This document shows, in pieces, positions 5,843-7,469 of a stretch of 7,469 nucleotides of DNA. The notes under the pieces are model-generated. The model saw nothing but the letters and a program-made list of their open reading frames with translations. It made no database searches and was not told the origin of the DNA. Positions within the stretch are counted from its first letter, which is position 1, and each line of letters opens with the position of its first letter. The stretch is taken from contig JAKCAB010000026.1 in assembly GCA_021839785.1 (NCBI GenBank), positions 1 through 7,469 on the forward strand, given 5' to 3'. The translations under genes were made by a program, and so were the position numbers. Origin of the DNA: a bacterium. GTDB lineage: Bacteria > Verrucomicrobiota > Verrucomicrobiae > Limisphaerales > J093.

Positions 5843-6769
5843 ATGCCCGCCGCGCTGCCAACTCCGCTGTACACGACCGAGTGGGGCCAGGCTTACGTCG
5901 GTGATTCGCTTGACCTCCTGCCGCGTCTGCCTGCCGATTCCGTGGATCTTATCATCACGTCGCCGCCGTTTGCGCTCCAGCGCCAGAAGGAGTACGGCAA
6001 CGAGAACGAAGACGCCCACGTGGATTGGCTGCTCCAGTTCGCCGAACCCGTCAAGCGCGTGCTCAAACCCACCGGCAGCTTCGTGCTCGACCTCGGCGGT
6101 GCCTACCAGAGCGGACGCCCCGTGCGCTCGCTCTACAACTTCCGCGTCATGCTCCGCCTGTGCGACGAACACGGCTTCCGGCTGGCCGAGGAATTCTTCT
6201 GGCACAATCCCGCCAAGCTCCCGTCGCCCATCGAGTGGGTGAACAAGCGCAAGATCCGCGCGAAAGACTCCGTGAACACCGTCTGGTGGTTCGCGAAGAC
6301 CGACTTTCCAAAGGCCGATGTCCGTCGCGTGCTCGCGCCCTATTCCGACCGGATGAAGAAACTGCTGGAGGACGCCGAGAGCTTCTACCGCCCGAAACTG
6401 CGCCCGTCCGGCCACGACATCAGCGTCAACTTTGCGACCAACAATGGCGGGGCCATTCCGTCGAACCTCCTGCAAATCCCGAACACCGAGAGCAACTCAC
6501 CCTACCAGCGCCACTGCGCCAGCGTGGGCGTGAAGCCGCACCCGGCACGCTTCCCTGAAAAGCTGCCGACGTTCTTCATCGAATTCCTCACCGACCCCGG
6601 CGACACCGTGCTGGACATCTTCGCCGGCTCCAACACCACCGGCAGCGCGGCGGAGAATCTCGACCGGCGCTGGCTGGCGTTCGAGAAAGACCGCACCTAC
6701 CTGGCCGCGTCGGCCTTCCGCTTCGTGGACGAACTGCCAGCGGAAGACCTCGTCACGCTCTGGAACTGA
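5843..6769 (+). CDS. M.PvuII-like site-specific DNA methyltransferase (N4-cytosine)
   Basis: A 308-residue S-adenosylmethionine-dependent DNA methyltransferase. The motif order is that of the beta class: catalytic motif IV TSPPF (39-43) near the N-terminus and the AdoMet-binding motif I DIFAGSNTTG (258-267) near the C-terminus, with a target-recognition region between. Long segments match what I recall of M.PvuII: TSPPFALQRQKEYGN, GGAYQSGRPVRSLYNFRV, NPAKLPSPIEWVNKRKIR, VNTVWWFAKT, VLAPYSDRMKKL, RPSGHDI, HPARFPEKLP and AASAFRFVDE. M.PvuII makes N4-methylcytosine in CAGCTG, so m4C chemistry is well supported, and CAGCTG is a reasonable but unproven target. Length and motifs look complete. The start follows a strong Shine-Dalgarno and lies 1 nt after the HEAT-repeat gene, so the two are almost certainly co-expressed. 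Its likely job is to protect host DNA from cleavage by the neighbouring nuclease(s). Confidence 0.95.
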   Translation: MPAALPTPLYTTEWGQAYVGDSLDLLPRLPADSVDLIITSPPFALQRQKEYGNENEDAHVDWLLQFAEPVKRVLKPTGSFVLDLGGAYQSGRPVRSLYNFRVMLRLCDEHGFRLAEEFFWHNPAKLPSPIEWVNKRKIRAKDSVNTVWWFAKTDFPKADVRRVLAPYSDRMKKLLEDAESFYRPKLRPSGHDISVNFATNNGGAIPSNLLQIPNTESNSPYQRHCASVGVKPHPARFPEKLPTFFIEFLTDPGDTVLDIFAGSNTTGSAAENLDRRWLAFEKDRTYLAASAFRFVDELPAEDLVTLWN

Positions 6770-6774
6770 CTCGT

Positions 6775-7469
6775 TCAGAGATCCAAGGCTTTGAGCTTCA
6801 TTGCGTGGGCGGCTTCGCGGTTGAAGACGTCCACAATTGCCGATGGATTCCTTTCAATCGAAGTCACGTCTCGTCCGTCGAGCAAAACGATGCAGAGGTT
6901 GGAATCTGCCATCACCTTGTTGGCGTAGCGCCGCGCCGCGGGACCAATGTCACCAGTGCCGACCACAACGATGACGTTGCTCTTGAGCATGTGGGTCAGG
7001 CCGACTTCCTTCGCCACATCGTCAAGCGCCACGCTCGCGGTGTTCTTACACTGGACCTGCCAGCGGGAGAAGACCAAGCGGCTGGACTCGAAAACGAGGT
7101 CCACCTCAGCGCCGCCGGTGGCAGTGCCGCGCAAACGCGTCGCCACGTAGCTCATGTCGAGCAGACGCATGAGTTTGAAGGCGAGCGCCTCCAACGCGAG
7201 GCCCCGCACATGTGTGTCCGTGGCATCAAGTTCTTTGAGGATTTCAGCCAGCGGCTTGCGCAGCAAACCACGGAGGTCGGACTCGGTCTGCTTCTCCAAC
7301 TGCTCCAGCAACGGCCCAATGACCTCTTTGACCAGCTTCTCAGTTGCGGAAACCAGAAACGGCTTCGCGCCTCGGCCTTGCTCTCGCGTGCCGCGCTCCA
7401 ACTTCACGTAGCCAGCTTGTTCGAGCGGGTAGAGGACTTGCTTCGGCAGGTTCTTCTCGTTGAACTTCA
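6775..7469 (-). CDS. Mrr-like restriction endonuclease, start outside the window (partial)
   Basis: The reverse-strand frame is open from the window edge to the TGA at 6775-6777, giving at least 230 residues. A GTG at 7407 exists, but the frame continues sensibly upstream (NEKNLPKQVLYPLEQAGYV), so the true start is probably beyond 7469. The first 50 or so visible residues (VLYPLEQAGYVKLERG, then GRGAKPFLVSA) look like a winged-helix DNA-binding domain. The second half contains an Mrr-type nuclease core: FKLMRLLDMSYVATRLRG, GGAEVDLVFE with the metal-binding Asp, and RWQVQCKNT with the Q-X-K form of the PD-(D/E)XK active site, followed by VIVVVGTGDIG. Mrr-like enzymes cut DNA, either unmethylated sites as type II enzymes or modified DNA as type IV. 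It converges on the methyltransferase gene with only 5 nt between stops, which argues for belonging to the same system. Confidence 0.85.
   Translation of the reverse strand, partial: KFNEKNLPKQVLYPLEQAGYVKLERGTREQGRGAKPFLVSATEKLVKEVIGPLLEQLEKQTESDLRGLLRKPLAEILKELDATDTHVRGLALEALAFKLMRLLDMSYVATRLRGTATGGAEVDLVFESSRLVFSRWQVQCKNTASVALDDVAKEVGLTHMLKSNVIVVVGTGDIGPAARRYANKVMADSNLCIVLLDGRDVTSIERNPSAIVDVFNREAAHAMKLKALDL

Noticed and set aside
1..7469. CRISPR array, tRNA or rRNA genes, or a transposase
   Set aside because: I found no regularly spaced repeats, no tRNA or rRNA signatures and no transposase or integrase motifs on either strand.

Overview
The window reads as GC-rich bacterial DNA, most likely from the phylum Verrucomicrobiota (Limisphaerales or Pedosphaera-like). 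This placement is inferred from protein types, not from a marker gene. The clues are a PEP-CTERM sorting tail, an exported protein ending in the 'YSLERTTDLAHW' type of C-terminal module, a pseudopilin with an H-X9-DG motif and an Ala-Phe cleavage site, and GC-rich palindromic repeats between genes.

Left part (204-3016, + strand): three closely packed genes for envelope or extracellular proteins. They are a PEP-CTERM-anchored protein, an exported beta-sandwich-like protein starting 2 nt after it, and a type II secretion/prepilin-like protein. They probably form one transcription unit. The leader of the third gene is built largely from a perfect 24-bp inverted repeat of the REP-like kind.

Middle part (3017-4374): repeat-rich DNA with little coding content. 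It holds a short imperfect tandem repeat, a long hairpin nested between inverted arms, and a toxin-antitoxin module. The AbrB/MazE-like antitoxin is intact. The PIN-domain toxin is broken by an in-frame TGA and a one-base frameshift. Two diverged copies of a 25-codon coding-like segment flank the module.

Right part (4375-7469): a probable restriction-modification or defence cluster. A 488-residue protein with a PD-(D/E)XK-like N-terminal region and C-terminal HEAT repeats is followed after 1 nt by a methyltransferase closely resembling M.PvuII (N4-cytosine, CAGCTG). Only 5 nt downstream, on the opposite strand, lies the end of an Mrr-like restriction endonuclease whose start is outside the window. 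No PvuII-type endonuclease and no controller protein are visible. The working model is that the methyltransferase protects host sites, while the HEAT protein and/or the Mrr-like protein supply cleavage. The HEAT-nuclease plus M.PvuII-like pairing is the most interesting content here.
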